Shown: positions 29,602 through 39,440 of the stretch, one piece after another
How positions within the stretch are numbered: the stretch's first letter is position 1
Layout: every line of letters begins with the position of its first letter
DNA from: Proteobacteria bacterium DTSAM18
Lineage (GTDB): Bacteria; Myxococcota_A; UBA796; GCA-2862545
DNA length: 64,000 nt
Assembly: GCA_028767165.1 (NCBI GenBank)
Contig: JARACJ010000005.1
Location: 124,001-188,000 of the forward strand
Direction: 5' to 3'
The notes under the pieces: model-generated
The model's input: only the letters and a program-made list of their open reading frames with translations
What the model was told of the DNA's origin: nothing
The model's database searches: none
Program-made: the position numbers and the translations under genes

Positions 29602-32600
29602 ATGCACTACAGCCGCCACCGCACGTCGATCCTCCTCCTACTGGCAGCCATGTCCTGTGGGATCCCCGAAGAACAACGCCAGGTGGCTGCAGGGAACGAT
29701 GCCTCTCCCATGGCACCCTCTTGGCGCGACACCATCGCCACTCGCATGCAGGCAGACCGCTACCAGCTTCGCGATCTCGGGAACGGCACGATGGCCTTCG
29801 ACAACGCTGCCACATCGATGATCGCCCACATCGACAGCAGGGGCGTCACCCTGACGCCCCGCCCGTCCACCGACGAAGACTGGTCGGTCTCGATGAACAC
29901 CCGTCGAGTGGGCCGAGGGCAGACCCTTCTGACGCTGGAGCCGGCCGAACCGTTCGCGGGAGCCTGTGCCTCGACCGACGTCGATGTCATGGGCGACTGT
30001 CTGCGTCGGGCCGAGCAGCAGCTGGGCCACGGCATCGACACCTGGTGGGTCAACGACGAGGACGGCATCGAGCAGGGTTGGGTGCTGACGGAACCGATTC
30101 CTGGCACCGGCCCACTGTTCGTCGACGTCGAGGTCACGGGCATGGACGCCCACGTGGCGGACGACGGCTCCGCTGCCATCCTGCACGATGGCGACACACG
30201 TCTCCACTACCGGGACCTCAAGGCGTGGGATGCGGATGGCGTGGATCTCCCCATCCACCTGGAGACCTTGGACGACGGCCTCCGCATCTCGGTCGACGTC
30301 GACGGCGCGCGCTGGCCCATCGAGATCGATCCCACCGTGGGCACGGCGCAGTGGACGAAGACAGGCGACACCCTCGCCAACCTCGGAGCCCAGATCGTGG
30401 CCGCCGGAGACGTCGACGATGACGGCTACGCAGACTTCTTCGCCACCGCCAGTTCCTTTTCCGGTGGCGACGCATTTCTGGATGAGCAGACGGACATCGA
30501 GCTGTTCAAGGGCACATCGACCGGGCCACGCAACCTTCCTTCGACGGAGCTGAACTTCGACTGGTTCGAGGGTGTGCGCATCCGGGAGGTTGGAGACGTC
30601 GACGGCGACGGGCACGCGGATCTCCTCGTCGGGCGCATCAGCAGACCCGCCCCCGCCGACCCACAGATCGTGCAGCTGTACAAGGGCAACAGCACCGGCA
30701 TCACCAGCTCCGCCGCCTGGAGTGTCAGCACGAGCACCGCCACGTCCGACATCGGCAGGCTGACGGATCCCTTCGGCCCCGCAGACCTGGACGGCGACGG
30801 ATACGACGACATCATCCTCGTGAAGAAGACCCAGCCTTCCGCCTCCGACTACCGCACCCACGTCGAGGTCTACCTGGGTGGCGCCTCGAACCCCGGCTCC
30901 ACACCGGACTGGACCTGGTACACGACGGACACGAGCGGCTTCGTCGACCTCCACGTCACAGCCGGCAGCGATGTGGATGGAGACGGCTACGACGACCTGA
31001 TCATCGGTGAACCCATGTACTCGGATGGCCAGGCTGCGGAGGGCGCCGCCCACGTCTTCCTGGGGTCTGCCACCGGCCCAAGCACGACGGCGGACCAGAC
31101 CCTCACCTCGGACACACCACAAGCCCAGCTCGGACATCGCGTGCAGTGGGTCGGGGACGTCGATGGAGACGGCTACGACGACGTGATGGTCAGCACGCTG
31201 TCCACGGTGGAGCTGTTCCTGGGCAGCGCATCCGGCCTGGTCTCTACGCCCGACTGGATCTTCGAGCCCGGCGTGCAGTGGGGCACCCATCCGGGTCTCC
31301 CCGCAGGTGACCTGAACGATGACGGCTACGACGACGTGATCGTGCGCGCTCCGTACCTGCCCAACACTGGACTGGGGCGCATCAACGTCTTCCACGGTTC
31401 CAGCCAGGGACTGGCCGACACGCCGGACTGGATCACCGGTATCGATGAAGAGGAGCTCGTCATCCGCGCGCTGGCCGCGGGCGACACCACCGCAGACGGC
31501 TACGACGACCTGCTGACGGCGGCCGGCCATCACGAGCCGGGGGTCAGCTGGTCGGACTGGACCGGGGAGAGCGCAGGCCGGATCAAGTGGTTCGAGGGAG
31601 GTGCCGACGGCCTTTCCGGCGCCGCCGTGGGCGCCATCGATGGTGAGCAGGTTCGCGAGGAATTCGGCTTCACCGTCTCGAGCGCAGGAGATGTGGATGG
31701 CGATGGCCATGACGACATCCTCGTCGGCGCCCCCGAACACGAGATCCTCGGAGAACCGAGGGGCGCAGCCTATCTGTACCTGGGCTCGGCCACCGGCATC
31801 GACACCAATGCAGCGTGGTCTGTCGAAGGAGGTGCCGAGGGTGATCGCTTCGGCGCCAGCCTCTCCTGCGCTGGGGATGTCGACGACGACGGCTACGACG
31901 ACATCGCCATCGGTGCTCCCGGAGAAGATGACGGCGTCGTCTACGTCTTCCACGGTTCTGCCACGGGGCCCGCTGCGACGCACGACTGGTCCATCACGGG
32001 CGGCACCGATCTGGACTTCGTCGGTCAGCACCTTGCGGCTGCGGGCGACGTGGACGGAGACGGATACGACGATCTGCTCCTGGGCGACGAGCGCCACACG
32101 CCTGCCTCCACCACGGCAGGGCCTGGTGGCCTCGCGCTGTACCTGGGGTCCGCAACGGGTCTGCCTTCGTCCGCTGACTGGACGTACGAGAACGATACCG
32201 AGGATCTGACGCTTCCTCTCAGCATCACCGCTGCGGGCGACGTCAACGCGGATGGCTACGAGGACTTCGCCGTATCGAGCAAGGTCACTCCACCCGCATC
32301 GGTGTCGTCATGGCCCGTCCCGGAAGTCCTGGTCTTCCACGGCTCGAACACGGGGCCATCCAGCACCGCAGATTGGACCATCGGGTCGTACTGGTGGGGT
32401 CCTGGCCAGGCCGACGGGCCTCGGTTGGCCGGCGGGGGTGACGTCAACGGCGACGGCTACGACGACCTGATCCTCGGCGAGCCGTCGGAGCTGACCAGTT
32501 CCTTCGCGCAGGATCGCCGAGGGATCCTGCGGCTGTATATCGGCTCCTCAACCGGCTTGTCTTCGAGCTATTCGCAGCTCGACGCCCCGGAGGACATCCA

Positions 32601-34815
32601 CGGCCTGGGGTCGACCGTCGCCATCCTCGAGGATGTCAACGGGGACGACTACGACGACGTCGCCGTCCGTGCATCCGACACATGGTTTGATTTCCCGAAT
32701 CCCGACATGAACGGCACCTTCATCTTTCTTGGCACGGCTGCAGGGCTCGCTGACGACTACCACTGGCGTGCCGACGTCGATGGCTGGGACGCCGGCACCA
32801 GCATCGCCTACGCCGGCGACGTCGATGGCGACGGATACGGGGACCTCGTCATGGGAGGTCACGGTGCGATCGATCTCTGGTACGGAGACACGGCTTCCAC
32901 GCCCCCTCTGCCCGCACCCTCCTCCTGGGTCGACTCGGCCTCCACGACGGAGGACGCGACCGTCACCCTCTCCCTGCTGGCAAACGACAACCCGTTCTTC
33001 GGCCTGGAAGTCGACAGCATCGACGTCGGCACGGGTGGCGTGGGCGTCCTGCACACCCTGACCTCCGGTGCCACCCTTCAGGTCGACGCCGACGGGCAGG
33101 CCACCTTCGACCCCAACGGAAGCTACGAGCACCTGGCAGATGGCGAGGAAGCATCGGTCACGTTCGAATACACCGCTGCCTTGTCCGACGGGCAGACCTC
33201 CTCCGCCGACGTCGAGATCACCATCATCGGCACCAACGATGCCCCAACCGCCGTCGACGATGCCTTCGACGTGCCCATCGGCATCCGCAAGGTGTTCGAG
33301 CCCCTTCTCAACGACGAAGACATCGACGACGGGCTCGACCCCACGACCGTCGACGTCGTGGACAGTCCGTCCCATACCACCGCCCACGTCACCCAGGCCG
33401 GCAAGCTCAGACTCTCCACGCCCCCTGATGCCAGTGGAACCGACACCTTGCAGTACGAAGTCTGCGACCACGCCGGCGACTGCACGGAAGCCGTCGTCGA
33501 GCTGACCTATGTAAGTACATCCCAGCCGCCCGTCGTGACCGACAATGCCGCCACGGTCACCGAAGGTGGCACCAAGACCGTCTACGTGCTCGGCAACGAC
33601 AGCCATCCCGAGGGCGACCTCATCGACCCGGTGCCGACGCTGACCACTTCACCCGCCCATGGCACCGTCACGCTGGCCGGAAATCCGTTCGTGTACGTCC
33701 ACGACGGTTCGGAGAGCGTCGAGGACAGCTTCGGCTACGAGCTCTGCACCGGTCCCTCCTCCTGTGGCCAGGCCGTCGTCACCCTCACCATCACGCCTGT
33801 GAACGATCCGCCTCTGCTCCTGTCGGACACCCTCGAGGCATCCGCCGGTCTCGAGCAGACATACGATCTTCTGGCCAACGACGACGACGTCGACGACGGC
33901 CTCGACCCGACCACCCTCACACTGCTGACCTCACCGACCCAGACGACTGCGGAGCTCACCTCCGAAGGCCTCCTTCGCCTGCTCACGCCCGCGAGTGCCT
34001 CCGGAGCCGACGCACTCGCCTACCAGGTGTGTGACTTCGAGGGTGTCTGCGTCGAGGCCGACATCGACATCACGTACGTGCCCCCCAGTGACACACCCAG
34101 CGCAGCCGACGATGCGGCCGTGGTGGAAGAAGGAGGCACCACGCGCCTCACCCCCGCCACCAACGACTCCCACCCCGACGGCGACCTGTTCGACACGACC
34201 CTCCACATCACGACGCCACCATCCCACGGGAGCGCCACTCTCGAGAACGACGAGCTGACCTACGTGCACGATGGCTCGGAGTCGGTCGAGGACCAGGTCG
34301 CATACGAGATCTGCACCACTTCCGACAGCTGCGGTGCGGGCGTGATCGTCGTCCAGATCACACCCGTCAATGACGCGCCCACCGCTCACGACGACGCCTT
34401 CGACGTGATCGAGGGTGAAGCCAACAGCCTGGACGTGCTCGCCAACGACCTCGACCCGGAAGGCGACCTGGATCCCGCCACGCTCACCATCGTCGAACAA
34501 CCTGGCCACGGCAGCCTGGCCATCGACCCGACCACCGGGCTTGTCACCTACACCCACTCCGGCGCGAAGGATGAGAAGGACGGGTTCCGCTACCGGGTCT
34601 GCGATCTCGATGAGGCCTGCGCGGAGGCCACCGTGACGCTCACACCCCTGCAGGTGCCCGCCTCCGACACCCAGGACACGGCCGCCATTACGGATGGTGC
34701 CGATGAGGACGCCGGTCGAGGCTGTCAGACAGGTCCAGGGGGCTCTGCCCCCTGGTTCTTCCTGGGTCTCGCCGGGTTGGCGTTCCGGAGGCGACGGGAA
34801 GGAGAGCAGCACTGA
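29602..34815 (+). CDS. Giant FG-GAP lipoprotein with cadherin-like repeats and MYXO-CTERM-like tail (paralog 4)
   Basis: 1737 aa. The signal sequence MHYSRHRTSILLLLAAMSC ends in a lipobox, unlike the other three giants. The N-terminal domain shares their signature (GIEQGWVLTEPIPGTG, LKAWDADGVDLP, WPIEIDPT). About fourteen FG-GAP/VCBS repeats follow (roughly residues 255-1100, e.g. GDVDDDGYDDIAIGAPGEDD). Residues 1114-1690 hold four or five cadherin-like/Big_9 modules (for example TEDATVTLSLLANDN, DNAATVTEGGTKTVYVLGND) instead of PKD domains. The tail is GRGCQTGPGGSAPWFFLGLAGLAFRRRREGEQH. Carrying both a lipobox and a C-terminal sorting tail is odd. The stop codon straddles the breakpoint of the truncated VOC copy. 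ATG at 29602 follows GAGAGG. Confidence 0.9.
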   Translation: MHYSRHRTSILLLLAAMSCGIPEEQRQVAAGNDASPMAPSWRDTIATRMQADRYQLRDLGNGTMAFDNAATSMIAHIDSRGVTLTPRPSTDEDWSVSMNTRRVGRGQTLLTLEPAEPFAGACASTDVDVMGDCLRRAEQQLGHGIDTWWVNDEDGIEQGWVLTEPIPGTGPLFVDVEVTGMDAHVADDGSAAILHDGDTRLHYRDLKAWDADGVDLPIHLETLDDGLRISVDVDGARWPIEIDPTVGTAQWTKTGDTLANLGAQIVAAGDVDDDGYADFFATASSFSGGDAFLDEQTDIELFKGTSTGPRNLPSTELNFDWFEGVRIREVGDVDGDGHADLLVGRISRPAPADPQIVQLYKGNSTGITSSAAWSVSTSTATSDIGRLTDPFGPADLDGDGYDDIILVKKTQPSASDYRTHVEVYLGGASNPGSTPDWTWYTTDTSGFVDLHVTAGSDVDGDGYDDLIIGEPMYSDGQAAEGAAHVFLGSATGPSTTADQTLTSDTPQAQLGHRVQWVGDVDGDGYDDVMVSTLSTVELFLGSASGLVSTPDWIFEPGVQWGTHPGLPAGDLNDDGYDDVIVRAPYLPNTGLGRINVFHGSSQGLADTPDWITGIDEEELVIRALAAGDTTADGYDDLLTAAGHHEPGVSWSDWTGESAGRIKWFEGGADGLSGAAVGAIDGEQVREEFGFTVSSAGDVDGDGHDDILVGAPEHEILGEPRGAAYLYLGSATGIDTNAAWSVEGGAEGDRFGASLSCAGDVDDDGYDDIAIGAPGEDDGVVYVFHGSATGPAATHDWSITGGTDLDFVGQHLAAAGDVDGDGYDDLLLGDERHTPASTTAGPGGLALYLGSATGLPSSADWTYENDTEDLTLPLSITAAGDVNADGYEDFAVSSKVTPPASVSSWPVPEVLVFHGSNTGPSSTADWTIGSYWWGPGQADGPRLAGGGDVNGDGYDDLILGEPSELTSSFAQDRRGILRLYIGSSTGLSSSYSQLDAPEDIHGLGSTVAILEDVNGDDYDDVAVRASDTWFDFPNPDMNGTFIFLGTAAGLADDYHWRADVDGWDAGTSIAYAGDVDGDGYGDLVMGGHGAIDLWYGDTASTPPLPAPSSWVDSASTTEDATVTLSLLANDNPFFGLEVDSIDVGTGGVGVLHTLTSGATLQVDADGQATFDPNGSYEHLADGEEASVTFEYTAALSDGQTSSADVEITIIGTNDAPTAVDDAFDVPIGIRKVFEPLLNDEDIDDGLDPTTVDVVDSPSHTTAHVTQAGKLRLSTPPDASGTDTLQYEVCDHAGDCTEAVVELTYVSTSQPPVVTDNAATVTEGGTKTVYVLGNDSHPEGDLIDPVPTLTTSPAHGTVTLAGNPFVYVHDGSESVEDSFGYELCTGPSSCGQAVVTLTITPVNDPPLLLSDTLEASAGLEQTYDLLANDDDVDDGLDPTTLTLLTSPTQTTAELTSEGLLRLLTPASASGADALAYQVCDFEGVCVEADIDITYVPPSDTPSAADDAAVVEEGGTTRLTPATNDSHPDGDLFDTTLHITTPPSHGSATLENDELTYVHDGSESVEDQVAYEICTTSDSCGAGVIVVQITPVNDAPTAHDDAFDVIEGEANSLDVLANDLDPEGDLDPATLTIVEQPGHGSLAIDPTTGLVTYTHSGAKDEKDGFRYRVCDLDEACAEATVTLTPLQVPASDTQDTAAITDGADEDAGRGCQTGPGGSAPWFFLGLAGLAFRRRREGEQH

Positions 34816-35200
34816 CGCCAGCATCGCGTTCTACACCACCTACGCCCACATGAAGGTGGTCCACGAGCGGGCCGTGGAGGAGCGTGGCCTGCGGGTCGTG
34901 TGGCTGTCGGACGGCACCAGGCCCTTCGTCATCGTCCTCATCAAGGCCGACTCCCCCGAGCCCGTGCTGCGTCCCATCGCCCACCTGGGCGTGGGGTGTG
35001 CCACCCGCGAGGAGGTCGACGCGCTCTGCGAGCAGGCGGAGATGGAGGGCTGCCTCATCTCGGCCCCCTACGACTCCGGCTACCCGGTCGGGTACTGGGC
35101 GCTGGTGCGGGATCCGGACGGGCACACGCTCGAGCTGTCGTATGGGCAGGAGGTGGGGCTGACGGTCGAGGAGGCGGTCTCAGGCCAGCGGGCCGGCTGA
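34814..35200 (+). pseudogene. 5'-truncated VOC-family gene copy
   Basis: From GACGCC at 34814 the DNA matches the intact VOC gene from its codon 18 (29053) to near its end at high identity. The first 17 codons, including the His metal ligand of the LTHIALRA strand, are missing. The frame stays open to a TGA at 35200, so the copy could still be translated from an internal ATG at 34850 or as an out-of-frame extension of an upstream start at 34694, but without the metal ligand and first strand it should be inactive. Protein-level differences are mostly conservative, suggesting either recent duplication or remaining constraint. Confidence 0.8.
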
Positions 35201-35237
35201 GCATTCCCGCTGGGCCACACGCTACCGGGGTGGCCAT

Positions 35238-35291
35238 TGCACCCCACCGGATTACCTTCGCTCCGCACCCCCCACGTCGAGATGGGGTGCA
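35238..35291 (+). promoter_or_regulatory. Mutually exclusive hairpins in the thrS leader
   Basis: TGGGGTGCA at 35283-35291 can pair either with TGCACCCCA at 35238-35246 (9 bp) or, through GGGGTGC, with GCACCCC at 35265-35271 (7 bp). Only one can form at a time, about 70 bases before the thrS start. It may be a leader that controls thrS; there is no T-box motif or U-rich terminator, so this is tentative. Confidence 0.3.
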
Positions 35292-35357
35292 GCAAACCTC
35301 CCCCGGCGGGCGGTCCTTCGTACGGACGGTCGCTGCGGGACAACGGAGATCCGGAAG

Positions 35358-37130
35358 ATGGAAACCAACGAGGCCAGCGAATTCGAGACCCGTGAGCTCA
35401 GCCCGGCCGAGACCCTCCGCCACAGCGCGGCGCACCTGTTGGCGTCGGCGGTGGAGAAGCTCTACCCCGGCACCAAGTTCGCCATCGGCCCCCACATCGA
35501 CAACGGCTTCTACTACGACATGGACGTCGAAGGCACGATCACCGAGGACGACCTCGAGACGATCGAAGCCGAGATGAAGAAGATCGCCAAGGGCAACCAC
35601 AAGTTCGTCCAGACCACCATGACCCGCGACGAGGCCCTGCAGTGGGCCCGCGACAACGGTCAGGACTACAAGGCCGAGCTCATCGAGTCCTTCGACACCG
35701 ACCAGATCGGCTTCTACACCCACGGCGACTTCACCGACATGTGTGCCGGCCCCCACGTCCGCTACAGCAAGAAGATCAAGCACTTCAAGCTGATGAGCGT
35801 GGCCGGTGCCTACTGGCGCGGCGACGAGAAGAACAAGATGCTCACCCGCGTCTACGGCATCGCCTTCGAGTCGAAGGAAGAGCTCGAGGCGCACCTGCAC
35901 CTTCTCGAAGAGGCCAAGAAGCGCGATCACCGCCGCATCGGCAAGGATCTCGAGCTGTTCCGCATCACCCAGCAGTACGGTGGCGGCCTGGTGCTCTGGC
36001 TCCCCAACGGCGCCTTCATCCGCAAGCAGGTCGAGGACTTCTGGCGCGAGGCCCACCTCAAGCACGGCTACGAGCTGCTCTTCACGCCCCACATCGCGCC
36101 CCACAGCCTGTGGGAGACCAGTGGCCACGCGGATCACTACACCGACTCGATGTACGCCCCCATCACGGTGGAAGACGAGCAGTACCAGCTCAAGCCGATG
36201 AACTGCCCCTTCCACATCGGCGTGTTCAACAGCCGGCACCGCTCCTACCGTGAGCTGCCCGTGCGCTACGCCGAGCTCGGCACGGTCTACCGCTTCGAGC
36301 GCTCCGGCGCCCTGCACGGCCTGATGCGCGTCCGCGGCTTCACCCAGGACGACGCCCACATCTTCTGCACCGAGGACACCCTCGAGCAGGAGCTGGCCGC
36401 CTGCCTCGACATCGCCCAGCTGATGTACTCCACCTTCGGCTTCCCCGAGTACAAGGTCGAGCTGTCCGTCCGCGACAGCAGCGACACCTCCAAGTACCAG
36501 GGCTCCGACGAGATCTGGGAGGCCTCCGAGGCCGCCCTGGCCAAGGTCATGGACGACCGCGGCATCGAGTACAAGCGCATCGAAGGCGAAGCCGCCTTCT
36601 ACGGCCCCAAGATCGACGTCAAGGTCGTCGACGCCATCGGCCGTACCTGGCAGCTCACCACGATCCAGCTCGACTTCAACCAGCCCGATCGCTTCGATCT
36701 GAACTACGTGGGTGCCGACAACAGCCCCCACCGCCCGATCATGATCCACCGTGCGCTGCTGGGCTCCATCGAGCGCTTCTTCGGCATCCTCATCGAGCAC
36801 TACGCCGGCAACTTCCCGGTCTGGCTCGCGCCGGTCCAGGCCCGCGTGCTGCCCCTGTCCGAGAAGTTCCGCGAGTACGCCGAGAAGGTCACCGCCCAGA
36901 TCAACGCCGCAGGCCTGCGCGCGAAGATGGACGACGATGCCCAGAAGCTCGGCTACCGCATCCGTCGCGCAGAGCTCGACAAGATCCCCTACGTGCTCGT
37001 CGTCGGCGGCCGCGAGGAGGAGAACGGCACGGTGGGCGTTCGCAAGCGCCTCGAAGGCGACCTCGGTGCCATGCCGGTCGAGGACTTCATCGCGCGTCTC
37101 GAGCACGAAGAGGCCACCAAAGCCCACTGA
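35358..37130 (+). CDS. thrS: Threonyl-tRNA synthetase lacking the TGS domain
   Basis: 590 aa; attaches threonine to tRNA-Thr. It begins directly with the editing (tRNA-SAD) domain, with HxxxH in [12 protein letters not shown] and CxxxH in MCAGPHV. The class II core (about 215-480) follows with the zinc Cys in MNCPFH, motif 2 [21 protein letters not shown], and motif 3 around [13 protein letters not shown]. The C-terminal anticodon domain includes [15 protein letters not shown] and [18 protein letters not shown]. The usual N-terminal TGS domain (about 60 residues) is absent. ATG at 35358 follows GGAG and no upstream in-frame extension encodes TGS. No infC or ribosomal genes follow. Confidence 0.96.
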   Translation: METNEASEFETRELSPAETLRHSAAHLLASAVEKLYPGTKFAIGPHIDNGFYYDMDVEGTITEDDLETIEAEMKKIAKGNHKFVQTTMTRDEALQWARDNGQDYKAELIESFDTDQIGFYTHGDFTDMCAGPHVRYSKKIKHFKLMSVAGAYWRGDEKNKMLTRVYGIAFESKEELEAHLHLLEEAKKRDHRRIGKDLELFRITQQYGGGLVLWLPNGAFIRKQVEDFWREAHLKHGYELLFTPHIAPHSLWETSGHADHYTDSMYAPITVEDEQYQLKPMNCPFHIGVFNSRHRSYRELPVRYAELGTVYRFERSGALHGLMRVRGFTQDDAHIFCTEDTLEQELAACLDIAQLMYSTFGFPEYKVELSVRDSSDTSKYQGSDEIWEASEAALAKVMDDRGIEYKRIEGEAAFYGPKIDVKVVDAIGRTWQLTTIQLDFNQPDRFDLNYVGADNSPHRPIMIHRALLGSIERFFGILIEHYAGNFPVWLAPVQARVLPLSEKFREYAEKVTAQINAAGLRAKMDDDAQKLGYRIRRAELDKIPYVLVVGGREEENGTVGVRKRLEGDLGAMPVEDFIARLEHEEATKAH

Positions 37131-37153
37131 AGGTTCGACCAGACGGTCTGCTC

Positions 37154-37402
37154 GGCCCATTCCGCTCAGTGCTTCGTCGCTGCGCTTGGCCGGTACAGGA
37201 GTACCGGCCGGCGCTGGCTTCTCGCCCTGAGCGGAATGGGCCTTCGCATACCTTGGGTGTGTGGCTGAACCAGGTCGCTGGAATTGCGTTCGCTTTCGGG
37301 CCCCGTGAAGGGGCGGACGCGGCGGCGCCGGATCGTGGGCCGATCCGTCGTCGCTTCGCTCCTCGTCTCGGCCGCACGCTGCGGCGCCTTGCTGGGGCGT
37401 GC
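37154..37402 (+). repeat. Structured intergenic repeat, copy 1 (after thrS)
   Basis: Starts 23 bases after the thrS stop. The outer stem 37154-37169 pairs perfectly over 16 bp with 37227-37242; the inner hairpin GGCCGGTAC-AGGA-GTACCGGCC is at 37188-37209. Then come the family motif GGGTGTGTGGCTGAACC, GGAATTGCGTTCGCTTTC, and a second fold closed by GGCGCCG/CGGCGCC that contains CGTCGTCGCTTCGCTCCTCG. The outer stem with following TTCG could act as terminator. Confidence 0.8.
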
Positions 37403-37423
37403 CGTCCAATGGGGGTCTCCAAT

Positions 37424-37487
37424 GGGGGTCAGACCGCAACCTGTTATATCTTGGGGACAAGATATAACAGGTTGCGGTCTGACCCCC
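37424..37487. repeat. 64-bp palindrome of the transposon-like end sequence
   Basis: Two perfectly complementary 30-base arms (37424-37453 and 37458-37487) flank a GGGA loop. Each arm begins GGGGGTCAGACCGCAACC and ends TGTTATATCTTG. The same end sequence, with G for C at one position, bounds the 495-bp element at 55272-55766, so this looks like a collapsed head-to-head version. Confidence 0.9.
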
Positions 37488-37657
37488 TATCGCCCCCCTA
37501 TCGCTGCCCCCCTATCCCCTCGCCTCCGGGTCCACGACGGCATCCGGAAACCAACGGTATCCCGAGAACACGCTTCAAGGCGGCGTTCGCCTCCCCGAAC
37601 GGAACCGGGATGACCCCTGCTGCCCGCGCGGCAGGGGTACCGTCCAGGAGGCACTGC

Positions 37658-39244
37658 ATGTTCACTGCGCGACTTCGAACCCTTGTCATGGCGTCGACCG
37701 CCGTCGCGGCCCTGGCCGGCTCGACGGCCGAGGCACAGAGCAAGCCCAACATCCTGGTCATCTGGGGCGACGACGTCGGCTGGCAGAACGTCAGCGCCTA
37801 CGGCATGGGCACCATGGGCTACACCACGCCGAACATCGACAGCATCGGCATGGAGGGCATCCGGTTCACCGACCACTACGCCCAGCCCTCCTGCACCGCC
37901 GGCCGCGCCGCCTTCATCACCGGGCAGTACCCGATCCGCTCCGGCATGACGACCGTGGGCCAGCCGGGCGATGCGCTCGGTCTGCAGCCGGGCTCCCCGA
38001 GCCTGGCCGAGGTGCTCAAGGCCGAGGGCTACGCCACCGGCCACTTCGGCAAGAACCACCTCGGCGACCGCAACGAGCACCTGCCCACCGCCCACGGCTT
38101 CGACGAGTTCTTCGGCAACCTGTACCACCTCAACACCCAGGAGGAGGCCGAGCAGCGGGACTACCAGAACTTCGCCGAGGAGTTCTCCGGAAGCCTCGAA
38201 GCCTACGAGAAGCTGTACGGCACCCGCGGCGTGATCCACTCCTTCGCCACCGGCAAGCGGGACCGCACCGACGACCCCCGCTTCGGTGAGGTCGGCTACC
38301 AGCGCATCACCGACACCGGCCCGCTGACCCAGGAGCGCATGAAGAACTTCGATGCCGCCGAGGTGATCCCCAAGGCCCTGTCGTTCATGGAGCGAGCCAA
38401 GGCGGAGGGCAAGCCCTTCTTCGTGTGGCTGAACACCTCCCGCATGCACCTGTACACCCGCCTGAACGACGAGTGGCGCTACGCCGCCGAGGACTACACC
38501 TCCGAGGCCGACTTCTACGGCAGCGGCATGCTGCAGCACGACCATGACGTCGGCCTCGTGCTGAAGTACCTCGAGGATCAGGGCATCGCCGACAACACCA
38601 TCGTCTGGTACTCCACCGACAACGGCCCCGAGCACTCCTCATGGCCCCACGGCGGCACCACGCCCTTCAAGGGCGAGAAGATGAGCACCTGGGAAGGTGG
38701 CGTGCGTGTGCTGTCGATGGTCCGCTGGCCCGCCCGCATCGAGGGCGGCCAGATCCTCAATGGCATCCAGGGCCACCAGGACATGTTCACCAGCCTGGCG
38801 GCCGCCGCCGGCATCCCCGACGCCGCCGACCGGGTGATGAAGAAGAAGAAGCAGTACATCGACGGTGTGAACAACCTTCCGTACTGGCTCGGCACCGCCG
38901 ACGCCTCCGCCCGCGACCACATCTTCTACTACTACGAGAGCAAGCTCACGGCGGTGCGGATGGGTCCGTGGAAGTTCCACTTCTCCACGAAGGACGACTA
39001 CTACGCCAACCTCGTGCCCCGCACCGCCCCCATCGTGGTCAACCTGCGCATGGACCCGTTCGAGAGCTACACGGACAAGGAGTCCTACGGGCACCTGATG
39101 CAGAAGGTCTCGTGGCTCATGGCGCCGATGGGCACGCTGATGCAGCAGCACCTGGCCACGCTGGCGGAGTACCCGCCCGTGCAGGGGGGCAAGTCCTTCG
39201 ACATGTCGAACGTCGTGGAGCAGTTCATCAAGGGCCACGAGTAG
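37658..39244 (+). CDS. Secreted arylsulfatase
   Basis: 528 aa. Signal peptide [19 protein letters not shown] with cleavage near AEA-QS. Alkaline-phosphatase-superfamily sulfatase: the metal-binding [14 protein letters not shown], then [13 protein letters not shown] containing the C-x-A-x-R site whose Cys must be converted to formylglycine, [24 protein letters not shown], and a C-terminal domain. Hydrolyses sulfate esters in the periplasm or outside. ATG at 37658 has AGGAG seven bases upstream. No formylglycine-generating enzyme gene is visible in the window, so maturation depends on one elsewhere. A structured repeat follows directly. Confidence 0.93.
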   Translation: MFTARLRTLVMASTAVAALAGSTAEAQSKPNILVIWGDDVGWQNVSAYGMGTMGYTTPNIDSIGMEGIRFTDHYAQPSCTAGRAAFITGQYPIRSGMTTVGQPGDALGLQPGSPSLAEVLKAEGYATGHFGKNHLGDRNEHLPTAHGFDEFFGNLYHLNTQEEAEQRDYQNFAEEFSGSLEAYEKLYGTRGVIHSFATGKRDRTDDPRFGEVGYQRITDTGPLTQERMKNFDAAEVIPKALSFMERAKAEGKPFFVWLNTSRMHLYTRLNDEWRYAAEDYTSEADFYGSGMLQHDHDVGLVLKYLEDQGIADNTIVWYSTDNGPEHSSWPHGGTTPFKGEKMSTWEGGVRVLSMVRWPARIEGGQILNGIQGHQDMFTSLAAAAGIPDAADRVMKKKKQYIDGVNNLPYWLGTADASARDHIFYYYESKLTAVRMGPWKFHFSTKDDYYANLVPRTAPIVVNLRMDPFESYTDKESYGHLMQKVSWLMAPMGTLMQQHLATLAEYPPVQGGKSFDMSNVVEQFIKGHE

Positions 39245-39258
39245 ACGGGTAGGCGGCA

Positions 39259-39425
39259 TGCCTGGGGTGTGCGGCTGAAGGGATGCCCTGGAATTGCTTT
39301 CGCTTCCGGGCCCCGTGCCGGGATGGCCGCGGCGGCGCCGGATCGTGGGCCGACCCGTCGTCGCCTTGCTCCTCGTTTCGGCCGCACGCTTCGGCGCCTT
39401 GCTGGGGTGCGCGGCTTGAGGGGTG
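39259..39425 (+). repeat. Structured intergenic repeat, copy 2 (after sulfatase 1)
   Basis: Begins about 15 bases after the sulfatase stop. It carries GGGTGTGCGGCTGAAGG, GGAATTGCTTTCGCTTC and a fold closed by GGCGCCG/CGGCGCC with CGTCGTCGCCTTGCTCCTCG inside, matching copy 1 at high identity over about 150 bases. The 5' outer stem and inner hairpin found in copies 1, 3 and 4 are missing here. Confidence 0.8.
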
Positions 39426-39440
39426 TGGACCCACCCCCCG

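Larger units (their letters stand above)
37131..37657. other. Gene-free repeat-filled interval between thrS and sulfatase 1
   Basis: 527 bases with no supportable gene. It holds the structured intergenic repeat (37154-37402), a 64-bp near-perfect palindrome (37424-37487), then C-rich short repeats of CCCCCTATCG (37483-37525) and about 130 bases of unremarkable sequence before the sulfatase ribosome site. Confidence 0.7.
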
